A stretch of DNA of 64,000 nucleotides from Fibrobacter sp. (GTDB lineage: Bacteria; Fibrobacterota; Fibrobacteria; Fibrobacterales; Fibrobacteraceae): assembly GCA_024398815.1 (NCBI GenBank), contig JAKSIL010000017.1, forward strand, positions 1-64,000, in the 5' to 3' direction. The position numbers and the translations under genes are program-made. Below the pieces are notes generated by a model. It made no database searches. It saw only the letters and a program-made list of their open reading frames with translations, and was not told where the DNA came from. Positions 57,077 through 64,000 of the stretch are shown here, piece after piece. Positions within the stretch are counted from its first letter, which is position 1. Each line of letters begins with the position of its first letter.

Positions 57077-57321
57077 ACCGCCTTGAAATTTAGACTTTTC
57101 TTTGGGAAATAGTTCATTTTTTTTTCAAATAAACAAATAAAAAACATTTACAAACGGGGACAACCGGCACCCGAGGTCCGGCAAGATACCGACATCACAC
57201 ATTTTTGCAAAAAAAGCCCGCTCTCAGTAAACGATTATTTACAATTCCCGGTATTGACAACAAAGTACATGTCACATCCTTATAAAAAAAAGTTAGATTT
57301 TGAGAGTATCGGAGAGCATGC
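57077..57321. other. Divergent intergenic region between fibro-slime and FHA-GGDEF genes
   Basis: AT-rich with runs of T. On the minus strand TAAATTTC stands ~67 bases upstream of the fibro-slime ATG. On the plus strand TTGACA (57254-57259) and TATAAA (57281-57286) are 21 bases apart, too far for a standard promoter; TAGATTTTG near 57294 is another candidate. No gene seen. Confidence 0.5.
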
Positions 57322-58206
57322 ATGCCGGATTTTGACCAGACCATCGTGACGCCGGGAAAAACGGTCCCGTTCAAAAAAATCGAACTGAAGCCGCACTTGA
57401 TTGTGCTGTACCCGCAAGCGCAGTTCAAACAAATTGCGCTGGAACAGGGCTGCGCCGTTCTTGGCCGCGGCCAGGACGCCGACATCAAGTTCGACGACGA
57501 GCTCGTCAGCCGCAGGCACTGCTCCCTCAACTTTGACGGGAAAAACGTAACCGTCACGGACCTCGGCAGCACTAACGGAACCTACGTCGATGGCCAACCC
57601 GTGCAGACATTCGTGCTGGAGCCCGACAACCGCCTGCAAATCGGCAAGATGATTTTGAAAATAGACTTCAAATCGCAAAACGAAGAAGAGTTCGACAGGG
57701 AACTTTTTGAAGCGGCCACCATGGACCCGCTCACCAAGATTTCGAACCGTCGCACGTTCTTCGACCGCAGCCTCGGGGAACTCGCCCTCGCCCGCCGCAA
57801 CGGATACTACGTACACGCCATCATGGTGGACGCGGACCACTTCAAGCGCGTGAACGACACCTGGGGCCACCAGGCTGGCGACATGGTGCTCAAGGAAATC
57901 GCCCGACTCTTGAAAGAAGAAAAGCGCGAGTCCGATCTTTTGGCCCGCTACGGCGGCGAAGAGTTCGTCTTGCTTTTGGCGGGCATCGGCCCGGAAGATG
58001 CGAAAAAGAGCGCCGAACGTTTGCGCATGGCCGTGGAACGCCACCGCTTTTCGTGGAAGGACGTCGTGGTGCCCGTAACCATTTCGCTCGGACTAGCGAG
58101 CAAAATGGGCTCGGACATCCCAACCATCGAAGAAATGGTGGCGGAATGCGACAAACTATTATATATAGCGAAGGAAAGCGGCAGGAACCAAGTGGCCACC
58201 GCCTAA
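57322..58206 (+). CDS. FHA-GGDEF diguanylate cyclase
   Basis: Makes cyclic di-GMP. The N-terminal FHA domain (~25-110) reads phosphothreonine peptides: LGRGQDADI, SRRHC and GSTNGTYVDG are its signature. The GGDEF domain (~130-294) has the active site YGGEEF (~214) and, five residues before it, RESD, an intact RxxD inhibitory site for product feedback. SRRTFFDRS and DADHFKRVND match the nucleotide-binding part. FHA in place of a receiver domain suggests control by a Ser/Thr kinase. GGAGAG precedes the ATG. Divergent from the fibro-slime gene; c-di-GMP commonly governs attachment, so a functional link is plausible but not shown. Confidence 0.93.
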   Translation: MPDFDQTIVTPGKTVPFKKIELKPHLIVLYPQAQFKQIALEQGCAVLGRGQDADIKFDDELVSRRHCSLNFDGKNVTVTDLGSTNGTYVDGQPVQTFVLEPDNRLQIGKMILKIDFKSQNEEEFDRELFEAATMDPLTKISNRRTFFDRSLGELALARRNGYYVHAIMVDADHFKRVNDTWGHQAGDMVLKEIARLLKEEKRESDLLARYGGEEFVLLLAGIGPEDAKKSAERLRMAVERHRFSWKDVVVPVTISLGLASKMGSDIPTIEEMVAECDKLLYIAKESGRNQVATA

Positions 58207-58334
58207 AATTCCCATCTTATTAAAATTTAGGGAAAACCAAGCACTCTTGAGTCGGTTTTGAGCGTTTTTCGCGCGTTATCAATTTACGTTCGTCACGTTC
58301 TCAAAAATTTTCTCATATTTCTCAAAAAAAATGT

Positions 58335-58340
58335 TATATT
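58335..58340 (+). promoter_or_regulatory. -10 element of the TIGR02147 gene (probable leaderless mRNA)
   Basis: TATATT ends 6 bases before the GTG at 58347. No Shine-Dalgarno sequence. Confidence 0.45.
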
Positions 58341-58346
58341 GTAGAT

Positions 58347-59174
58347 GTGAACAACTATATCGACATCTATCAATTCACCCATTTTCGCAAGTACCTGGAC
58401 GAGTACCAAATTGCGCGCGTGCAAGCGGAGCCTAGTTTTACGCGCACAGAAATTTGCAACCTGCTAGGCCTCGAGAAGACCCGCAGTTACTTTGCCGATG
58501 TTCTCAGAGGCAAAAAAGTAAGCCCCCGCATGGTGGCGAAATTCATCGAAATTTTGGGCCTCGACAAAAAAGAAGCGAAGTACTTCGAGACGATGGTCAA
58601 GTTGGACCAGGCGAAGAACGACGCACTCCGCAAGGCCTACATGGACGAACTCCTGGCGCAGCACCCGAACCCGCAACACATCCTGAACACGGACGCCTAC
58701 GAATACTACAACCACTGGTACAACAGTGCGCTTTTCGCCATCCTAGACGCGATGGACGTTGCAGACGACATGGCGCCCGTGCAAAAGCGGATTTTCCCCA
58801 AGGTGACTTTGGGCAAACTGAAGGAATCCCTGGACTTGCTGCAGCGCCTCGGACTTGCGCGTAAAAACGAAGACGGATTCTGGAAGCCCACCAAGGAATC
58901 CATATCGAGCGGGCCATACAACAACGCGGAACTCGTAAAGCAGTACCAACTGCAGTGCTTTGAACTTTCCAAACAGGCGCTGATTACACCGCCTAAGGCT
59001 CCGGCCATCATGAGCACTTTGACCTTTAGCGCTTCTAGCAACGCCTACAAGGAGCTGGAAGCCGCCGTGCAGGAATTCAAGGCAAAGGCAAGGCGCATCA
59101 TCAGCGAAGATCGGAAAAAAGCCGATGGCGTGTACCAGCTTAATTTGCATCTGTTTCCGAATCTGGAGAAGTAG
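58347..59174 (+). CDS. TIGR02147 family protein (putative transcriptional regulator)
   Basis: 275-aa member of a family first defined from many paralogues in Fibrobacter succinogenes. The start NNYIDIYQFTHFRKYLDEY and the sequence ARVQAEPSFTRTEICNLLGL with RSYFADVLRGKKVSP are characteristic; the latter reads as a helix-turn-helix (~25-60). The C-terminal two thirds is helical (LGKLKESLDLLQRLGLARK resembles a winged-helix-like segment ~150-175). DNA binding is probable but unproven. Start GTG 58347 has no ribosome binding site. It lies directly upstream of a surface lipoprotein gene, which it may control. Confidence 0.88.
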   Translation: MNNYIDIYQFTHFRKYLDEYQIARVQAEPSFTRTEICNLLGLEKTRSYFADVLRGKKVSPRMVAKFIEILGLDKKEAKYFETMVKLDQAKNDALRKAYMDELLAQHPNPQHILNTDAYEYYNHWYNSALFAILDAMDVADDMAPVQKRIFPKVTLGKLKESLDLLQRLGLARKNEDGFWKPTKESISSGPYNNAELVKQYQLQCFELSKQALITPPKAPAIMSTLTFSASSNAYKELEAAVQEFKAKARRIISEDRKKADGVYQLNLHLFPNLEK

Positions 59175-59180
59175 ATTCTA

Positions 59181-59230
59181 GTTATGAGTTATGAGTTATG
59201 AATTATGAGTTGTGAGTTTATGAGTTGTGA
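59181..59230 (+). repeat. Heptanucleotide tandem repeat upstream of the LamG lipoprotein gene
   Basis: AGTTATG three times, then AATTATG, AGTTGTG, AGTTTATG, AGTTGTG: about seven 7-base units between the regulator stop (59174) and the lipoprotein start (59301). Confidence 0.85.
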
Positions 59231-59300
59231 GAAGATTGTATAGAATCGAGGGTTCCGCAGTTTAGCGCAGCATCATTTTCCACCACCAACTAACCGAAGA

Positions 59301-61007
59301 ATGAACATGAAACTTTTCAAGAACTTTATCACAAACCTTATCGCAGCGGCGTTTGTCGCAGGGATTGCAGCATGCTCCAACGACACGGGCACGGCTGGCG
59401 TTTTAACGGAAACTGAATCCGGGAAGACGGCGAACGCAGATACAAGCGACATTGCGGAATACACCGCCATGGACTTCAGCGATTACGTCACCACGGACCC
59501 CGAAAAACTCGTGTACGTCGGCGGAACCGTCAAGGACACCAAGGGAGTTCCACTTGCACTTGCCCGCGTCTTCCTCACGGCCCAGGACTCCAGCCACCAC
59601 ACCGTCGTGCGCGACTCCACCGAGACCGACGACGATGGCCGATTCACCTTCGGCAAAATTGACGACTGCCCCAGTTACAACAAGAGCGACAACTGTCAGC
59701 ACGTCAACCTGCTGGTCCGCGCGCGATCCGGCTCCGAAATCACGTTGCAGGGCGTCGGGCAAGTCTACAACGGATACAAACGCAAGGATTCGCTCGACAT
59801 CGAAATCGAGGTCGGAGAGCCCGCGAAGGTCGTGATATACCTCAACTACCTCGAACGCAGCTATGCGAAGGCGGATTCCATCTGCCTGGCCGGCACGTTC
59901 AACTGCATCCGCATATCCGAAGAGGACCGTAAAAAAGGATTCATCACCCTCGAGAACCTCCCCATCGGCGAAATCGAAAACTTGTACGTATGGGAGAAAA
60001 ACGGCGTAAGTAAACAGACATTCATCGGCGAGACAAAGGCTGGCGAGACCTTCTACATGAACTACAAAGTCGGCGGATACCCGCTGGACTCCCTCCAATT
60101 CGCGCTCCCCGCAAAAACAGTGAAATTGATGGATTCCCTCAAACTCGATGAACCTCTCGGCAGCCTCCCAGCACCCATCACCGTGCAAGACACCCACGCA
60201 TACTACAAGTTAGTCGACGAGTACGGCAACTTCATCCCCTACGTCGCCGCCGATAACGAGACCGAGGAGAGCAGATTCTGGGCGCTCTACCAGGAAGTCC
60301 GGGAAGATTCCACAAAGGCGCGCTGGCTTGCAAACGGCTGGGTCTCAAGTGACCACATGAACCACTGGACATTTCCCTACCATCTTTACGCCACTGCGGA
60401 AGCGGGCCTCGCATTTGACGACTCCCTGTTTGAGACGCGGCACTACACTTCGGTAAACTGCATCAACATCACCTACAGTTCGGATTCGCCCTATCCCAAT
60501 AGTTACGAATGCGACACCACAGGCACGTACACCGAATCCGACAGCACCATCGGTATCAGTTTCTGGATTGAAGCGGACGGCTCCGTAGTCGACGACTCCG
60601 GAAGCGGAACGACGCTCATCTCCGCAGGCAGCGAAGAAGCCGGCTTCAAGATTGCACAGTGCGAAGCGGACCCGCAGTTCATCTGCTCGCAGATTTTCAG
60701 CGGCGACGAAACCAAGGACGCGACACTCTACGGCAAGGCGAAAGCCATGGACGGCAAGCGACACCACGTCTCCTTCGTGATTTACGGCAAGCACCTCGCG
60801 ATTGCAGTCGATGGAGAAACCGTCCACAGCACAGACCTGAAACTCGCATCCAAGTTCTACGAAGGATTCGCGGGCATCACGGTCGGAGAATTCGCGTTAA
60901 GCGACCTGTTCATCTACGAGCCCAAAAACCTCGTCACGAAACCCGAAGAAAATGGCTGGAATCGACTTAAGGCCTGGCTGAACGCCTTCTACGAAATGCA
61001 GAAGTAA
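59301..61007 (+). CDS. Surface lipoprotein with carboxypeptidase-like regulatory and LamG-like domains (568 aa)
   Basis: MNMKLFKNFITNLIAAAFVAGIAAC carries a lipoprotein signal (lipobox GIAAC; Cys ~25). Residues ~72-190 form a carboxypeptidase-regulatory-like beta-sandwich (VYVGGTVKDTKGVPLALARVFL, DDDGRFTFG). Residues ~400-560 are LamG/concanavalin-like (ISFWIEADGSV, HHVSFVIYGKHLAIAVDGE, DLFIYEP), a fold that often binds carbohydrate. No catalytic residues recognised. Start ATG 59301 or 59307; ribosome binding site weak. The preceding gene is a TIGR02147 regulator. A role in contact with plant polysaccharide is inference. Confidence 0.85.
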   Translation: MNMKLFKNFITNLIAAAFVAGIAACSNDTGTAGVLTETESGKTANADTSDIAEYTAMDFSDYVTTDPEKLVYVGGTVKDTKGVPLALARVFLTAQDSSHHTVVRDSTETDDDGRFTFGKIDDCPSYNKSDNCQHVNLLVRARSGSEITLQGVGQVYNGYKRKDSLDIEIEVGEPAKVVIYLNYLERSYAKADSICLAGTFNCIRISEEDRKKGFITLENLPIGEIENLYVWEKNGVSKQTFIGETKAGETFYMNYKVGGYPLDSLQFALPAKTVKLMDSLKLDEPLGSLPAPITVQDTHAYYKLVDEYGNFIPYVAADNETEESRFWALYQEVREDSTKARWLANGWVSSDHMNHWTFPYHLYATAEAGLAFDDSLFETRHYTSVNCINITYSSDSPYPNSYECDTTGTYTESDSTIGISFWIEADGSVVDDSGSGTTLISAGSEEAGFKIAQCEADPQFICSQIFSGDETKDATLYGKAKAMDGKRHHVSFVIYGKHLAIAVDGETVHSTDLKLASKFYEGFAGITVGEFALSDLFIYEPKNLVTKPEENGWNRLKAWLNAFYEMQK

Positions 61008-61118
61008 GTGAGACCAGCAATTGCGCATATTTCATTTTTAGGGAAGCCTTAAAAACGCGAAAAAACGCTTTTGACAACTATTTGATGCAACAACTCGATT
61101 TTTTGGACCATAAGTTTT

Positions 61119-61124
61119 TATATT
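61119..61124 (+). promoter_or_regulatory. -10 element of the ferredoxin gene (probable leaderless mRNA)
   Basis: TATATT ends 7 bases before the ATG at 61132. A TTGACA occurs at 61071 but is too far upstream to pair with it. Confidence 0.4.
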
Positions 61125-61131
61125 GATTTGC

Positions 61132-61326
61132 ATGAAGAAACTGGTCCACGACAAGTCCAAATGTCTCAAGTGCGCAGGTTGCGTCGGTCTCTGCCCCCAG
61201 ATGGCCCTCGACATGTACGGCCTCGATTTGCAAATTGATCACGAAAAGTGCACCCGCTGCGGGCTTTGCACCCGAGGCTGCCCCGTGGGCGCCCTCCAGG
61301 TTGTGGAGGTGAACGATGCTCAGTAA
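61132..61326 (+). CDS. 2[4Fe-4S] ferredoxin
   Basis: 64-aa electron carrier. Two complete cluster-binding motifs of the form CxxCxxCxxxCP are visible: CLKCAGCVGLCP (~11-22) and CTRCGLCTRGCP (~40-51). ATG 61132 is preferred to the in-frame TTG at 61123. The stop codon overlaps the next start by 11 bases, so the two are translated together; it is probably the electron donor to the geranylgeranyl-reductase-like flavoprotein. Confidence 0.92.
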   Translation: MKKLVHDKSKCLKCAGCVGLCPQMALDMYGLDLQIDHEKCTRCGLCTRGCPVGALQVVEVNDAQ

Positions 61327-62521
61327 CACTTACGACGTTGTAGTGATTGGCGCAGGCCCCGGCGGCTGCGTGGCGGCAAGGAATCTCGCTCGTGAAGGCC
61401 ACAAAGTACTGCTTTTGGAAAAGCGCGAACGCGTGGGTTACCCCGTGCGCTGCGGCGAGGCGAGTACGACTCTCGAAGACTTGCAGACCTACGGTCCGAT
61501 TGACGAAAGTTGCATCGAGAGCATCATCAACGGCTTGTTTATTTACGGCCCCGACGGCGTGAACATCGAAGTTCCAAAACCGGGTACGGGCATCATGCTG
61601 AATCGCGAAAAGTTCGACCCGTGGCTCGCCAAGTTGGCAGTGGACGACGGAGCAGAACTCGTGACTGCGGCCCGTGCGGAATTCGTGAGCGACGTGCAGG
61701 GGGATTCCCGCATGGTCCGCGTGGTTCTCGGCAGGGGGAACGGCGACGGAAGCGTAACCGAAACCGGGACGCAGGAAATTTTTGCGAAGATGGTGATTGC
61801 CGCCGACGGCGTGGAAAGCCGCATCGGGCGCATGGTCGGGCTCAACTGCGTGCAGAAGCCCGGATGCACTTGTACCGGCGTAGATATCCAGGTCGAAGGC
61901 ATTTTGACGAAGCCGGATTACCTCACGTTCTGGCAGGGGCACGACTTTATCAACGACGGCTACATCTGGAGTTTCCCGAAGCAGAAGTCCAACGTGACGA
62001 ACTTCGGTGCTGGATTCCTCGTGCCGAAGGCAGGGCTACCGAACATTTACGACGTGACGATGGAATGGTTGAACAAATTGTTCCCGGGCGCAAAAGTCAA
62101 CAAGGTCGTCGGTGGGCTCGTGCCTGTTTCGAGTACGCTTGAAAACTATACGCTGGACCGCTTTGCCCTGGTGGGCGATGCCGCCCATCACACGAACCCG
62201 CTTACCGGCGGCGGCATCGCGGCGGCCATGAGGGCCGGACGGTTTTGTGCCGAAACCGTGCACCAGGGCCTCTGCTGCGGCGACCTGAGCCATAACTTCC
62301 TCAAGGCTTACGAGAAGCGTTGCTACAACTACTTCGGCAAGAATCACGATTTCCAACTCAAGTTCCGCAAGTTCCTGCTCGCATTGAGCAAGCCCGAACA
62401 AGTGGGTCTGTACCACGTGTTGCAAGCATTCGCCCTGAGCGGATACAAGAAGACCGCCTTCCTGAAGACACCGCTACAGACAGCGAAGTACTTGGTAAAA
62501 TTCGCCAAGTTCAAAGGCTAA
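61316..62521 (+). CDS. Geranylgeranyl reductase family FAD-dependent oxidoreductase
   Basis: FAD enzyme that saturates double bonds in isoprenoid chains. VVVIGAGPGGCVAA (~8-21) binds the FAD ADP part; EKRERVGYPVRCGE (~37-50) has the YPxxCG motif of GG reductases; FALVGDAAHHTNPLTGGGI (~282-300) is the second FAD motif. 401 aa is usual. In archaea such enzymes reduce membrane lipids; in some bacteria homologues reduce the menaquinone tail (MenJ). Here the linked ferredoxin gene implies a ferredoxin-driven reaction, possibly on menaquinone or a polyprenol; this is inference. Overlaps the ferredoxin gene by 11 bases. Confidence 0.9.
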   Translation: MLSNTYDVVVIGAGPGGCVAARNLAREGHKVLLLEKRERVGYPVRCGEASTTLEDLQTYGPIDESCIESIINGLFIYGPDGVNIEVPKPGTGIMLNREKFDPWLAKLAVDDGAELVTAARAEFVSDVQGDSRMVRVVLGRGNGDGSVTETGTQEIFAKMVIAADGVESRIGRMVGLNCVQKPGCTCTGVDIQVEGILTKPDYLTFWQGHDFINDGYIWSFPKQKSNVTNFGAGFLVPKAGLPNIYDVTMEWLNKLFPGAKVNKVVGGLVPVSSTLENYTLDRFALVGDAAHHTNPLTGGGIAAAMRAGRFCAETVHQGLCCGDLSHNFLKAYEKRCYNYFGKNHDFQLKFRKFLLALSKPEQVGLYHVLQAFALSGYKKTAFLKTPLQTAKYLVKFAKFKG

Positions 62522-62543
62522 GAGAAAACACAACGGAGCCTTC

Positions 62544-63263
62544 CTAGAAGTCCGTCAATTTCGTTTGCGCGAGCACTCGATTGTAAACGATGCGTTTGCC
62601 CTTGACACCGTCTGTTGCGCAAACGTGGTCTGTTGGCGGCTTCAAGAGTGAAGCGCAAAGATGCGCCGCCACGGTTTCTGCAGGAACAGGTCGCCAATGA
62701 GCAGGGACAAGCGCAGAACGGTTTCCAAAAATCTTTTGCATCAATTCTTCGCCAAAGCGTTTATCCTTGTGCTTTCCAAGCAAAAGAGACGGTCTTATAA
62801 GAGTCAGGCTTTCGAAATCCATCATTGTGAGGCCTTCTTCAAGCATTCCCTTTAAACGGTTGTAGAAGAACGGCGATTTGGAATTGGCGCCCATGGCACT
62901 GACACACAAAAAATGCTTTACGCCCTGTTTTTTGGCGATGGCCGCCAGCGAAAGCGGCAGACGCAAGTCCACTTTTTCTTGGGCTTTTTTGCTCCCCGCC
63001 TGTTTCAAGGTCGTGCCCAGACAACAAACTACGGCTTCACAGCCTTCGAAGCCATTACTCCCAGACACGCCCCAATTATTAATTTGTTCAAAATCAACTT
63101 TTTTAAATTCAAATTTTGAGGAGCCTTCCAAAATTCCAAGGGACGAAAGGTCCGGTTCGGTTCGAACAGGACAAAAGACCGCTGAAACTTGGTCCAGACG
63201 AGCCAAAATTTTCAATACGTTTTTTCCTACCAATCCGGTGGAGCCAAGAACAGCAACTTTCAT
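62544..63263 (-). CDS. NAD(P)-binding atypical SDR protein (NmrA/TIP30-like)
   Basis: ~239-aa Rossmann protein. VAVLGSTGLVGKNV (~3-16) is a GxxGxxG nucleotide-binding loop; AVVCCLGTTL (~80-90) and HFLCVSAMGAN (~115-125) match the conserved strands of the TIP30/HTATIP2-like group; FYNRLKGMLEEGL supplies the YxxxK-like NRLKG part. LTLIRPSLLLGKHKD is also conserved. Substrate is not known. Start ATG 63263 begins exactly at the Rossmann strand; a GTG at 63305 would add 14 residues with no clear sense. Convergent with the GG-reductase gene, 22 bases apart with no terminator seen. Confidence 0.8.
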   Translation of the reverse strand: MKVAVLGSTGLVGKNVLKILARLDQVSAVFCPVRTEPDLSSLGILEGSSKFEFKKVDFEQINNWGVSGSNGFEGCEAVVCCLGTTLKQAGSKKAQEKVDLRLPLSLAAIAKKQGVKHFLCVSAMGANSKSPFFYNRLKGMLEEGLTMMDFESLTLIRPSLLLGKHKDKRFGEELMQKIFGNRSALVPAHWRPVPAETVAAHLCASLLKPPTDHVCATDGVKGKRIVYNRVLAQTKLTDF

Positions 63264-63392
63264 GCGTAGAAAGGTAAAAAAAAGCGACTTCCATGTAGAA
63301 GCCACCTTTAGAAGCGATGTAAATTTTTCTAAATTTACGCCGTAAAATCGGGAAACCGAAATTTTTAAACTCTAACACGCAGGTGTAATTTC

Positions 63393-64000
63393 ATGGCAAA
63401 AGCAACCAAGAAAGCTCTTGAAGCCCCGGTACTCGGTACCGATGCTGAAGCATTCCGCAAAGCATTCACCGACCACATCAACCACACTCTCGCACGCAGC
63501 AAGGATACCGTCACTGACCACGAAAAGTTCCTCGCCGTCGCATACGCCGTGCGCGACCGTCTGGTGGACCGCTGGATCAAGACACAGAACACTTACTACG
63601 AAAAAGACGTAAAGCGCGTCTACTACCTCTCCCTTGAATTTTTGATTGGCCGTACTCTCGGAAACTCTGTTTTGAACCTTGACGTCGAAAGTGCCGTCAC
63701 AGAAGCCCTCGACGAAATCGGCATGACCCTGGAAGAACTCCGCGAACAGGAAGTCGACGCAGGACTTGGCAACGGCGGTCTCGGTCGCTTGGCAGCCTGC
63801 TTCCTCGACTCCATGGCCACCCTCGAACTCCCGGCCACCGGTATGGGCATCCGCTACGAATACGGCATGTTCAGCCAGAAGATTGTGAACGGTGAACAGG
63901 AAGAACAGCCGGACAACTGGCTGCGCCTCCCGAACCCCTGGGAAATCGCTCGCCCGGCCAACGCCATCAAGGTTCCGTTCTACGGCTACGTAGTGAGCTG
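63393..64000 (+). CDS. glgP: Glycogen phosphorylase, N-terminal part (3' end outside window)
   Basis: Releases glucose-1-phosphate from glycogen. Visible N-terminal hallmarks are YYLSLEFLIGRTLGNS (~80-95) and the family signature GNGGLGRLAACFLDS (~128-142), then GIRYEYGMFSQ and NWLRLPNPWEI. AGGTG precedes the ATG. About 202 of an expected ~820 residues are in the window, so the active site and the pyridoxal-phosphate Lys are not seen. Fibrobacter is known to store glycogen. Confidence 0.93.
   Translation, partial: MAKATKKALEAPVLGTDAEAFRKAFTDHINHTLARSKDTVTDHEKFLAVAYAVRDRLVDRWIKTQNTYYEKDVKRVYYLSLEFLIGRTLGNSVLNLDVESAVTEALDEIGMTLEELREQEVDAGLGNGGLGRLAACFLDSMATLELPATGMGIRYEYGMFSQKIVNGEQEEQPDNWLRLPNPWEIARPANAIKVPFYGYVVS

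Noticed and set aside
57254-57286. TTGACA...TATAAA before the FHA-GGDEF gene as a standard promoter
   Set aside because: The spacer is 21 bases, outside the usual 16-19, so it is listed only as part of the intergenic description.

Overview
The window almost certainly comes from a Fibrobacter genome (fibrolytic gut bacteria, FCB superphylum). The evidence is a fibro-slime domain protein, a TIGR02147-type regulator (a family expanded in Fibrobacter), poly-Ser linkers, several very large secreted proteins whose C-termini resemble type IX (Por) sorting domains, and fibronectin/LamG-type lipoproteins. It is ordinary chromosome: no phage, IS element, CRISPR array, rRNA or tRNA was seen.

Layout. 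1-2327 (-): a DASS/SLC13 dicarboxylate transporter with an unusual Ala/Lys/Glu coiled-coil tail built from 87-bp repeats; its 3' end lies outside the window. 2542-26254 (-): three consecutive giant secreted proteins (about 3961, 1955 and 1875 aa) sharing a Trp-rich module and sorting domain at the C-terminus. 26567-29055 (+): two envelope proteins. 29184-34864 (-): an orphan peptide-type binding lipoprotein, then rnc, acpP, fabG, plsX, rpmF and yceD, a lipid/ribosome cluster broken by internal terminators and promoters. 34982-40597 (-): a lipoprotein of about 15 fibronectin-III-like repeats. 40830-45755 (+): a tight operon of GT2 glycosyltransferase, type IA topoisomerase and GH3 hydrolase. 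45776-46930 (-): DnaQ-like exonuclease and a small secreted protein. 47008-52004 (+): glutamyl-Q tRNA(Asp) synthetase, then a 1365-aa protein with the architecture of the DUF4011 / SF1 helicase / Vsr-like nuclease / DUF3320 family but with nearly all catalytic motifs degraded. 52069-57022 (-): SPOR protein and fibro-slime adhesin. 57322-62521 (+): FHA-GGDEF diguanylate cyclase, TIGR02147 regulator, LamG-type lipoprotein, ferredoxin and geranylgeranyl-reductase-like flavoprotein. 62544-63263 (-): NAD(P)-binding SDR-like protein. 63393-64000 (+): start of glycogen phosphorylase.

How it works together. Much of the window builds the cell surface (giant adhesin-like proteins, fibro-slime, OMPs, lipoproteins), consistent with a cell that attaches to plant fibre, stores glycogen and exchanges dicarboxylates. 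The fatty-acid and phospholipid cluster supplies envelope lipids.

Main points for follow-up: (i) the intact but apparently catalytically dead DUF4011-family pseudo-helicase; (ii) a repeated TATATT-6/7 nt-start codon arrangement before genes without a Shine-Dalgarno sequence, suggesting leaderless mRNAs; (iii) -10 elements of TAnnTTTG type, as in Bacteroidetes; (iv) an apparently undescribed Trp-rich module shared by the three giant proteins; (v) the transporter with a repeat-encoded coiled-coil tail.
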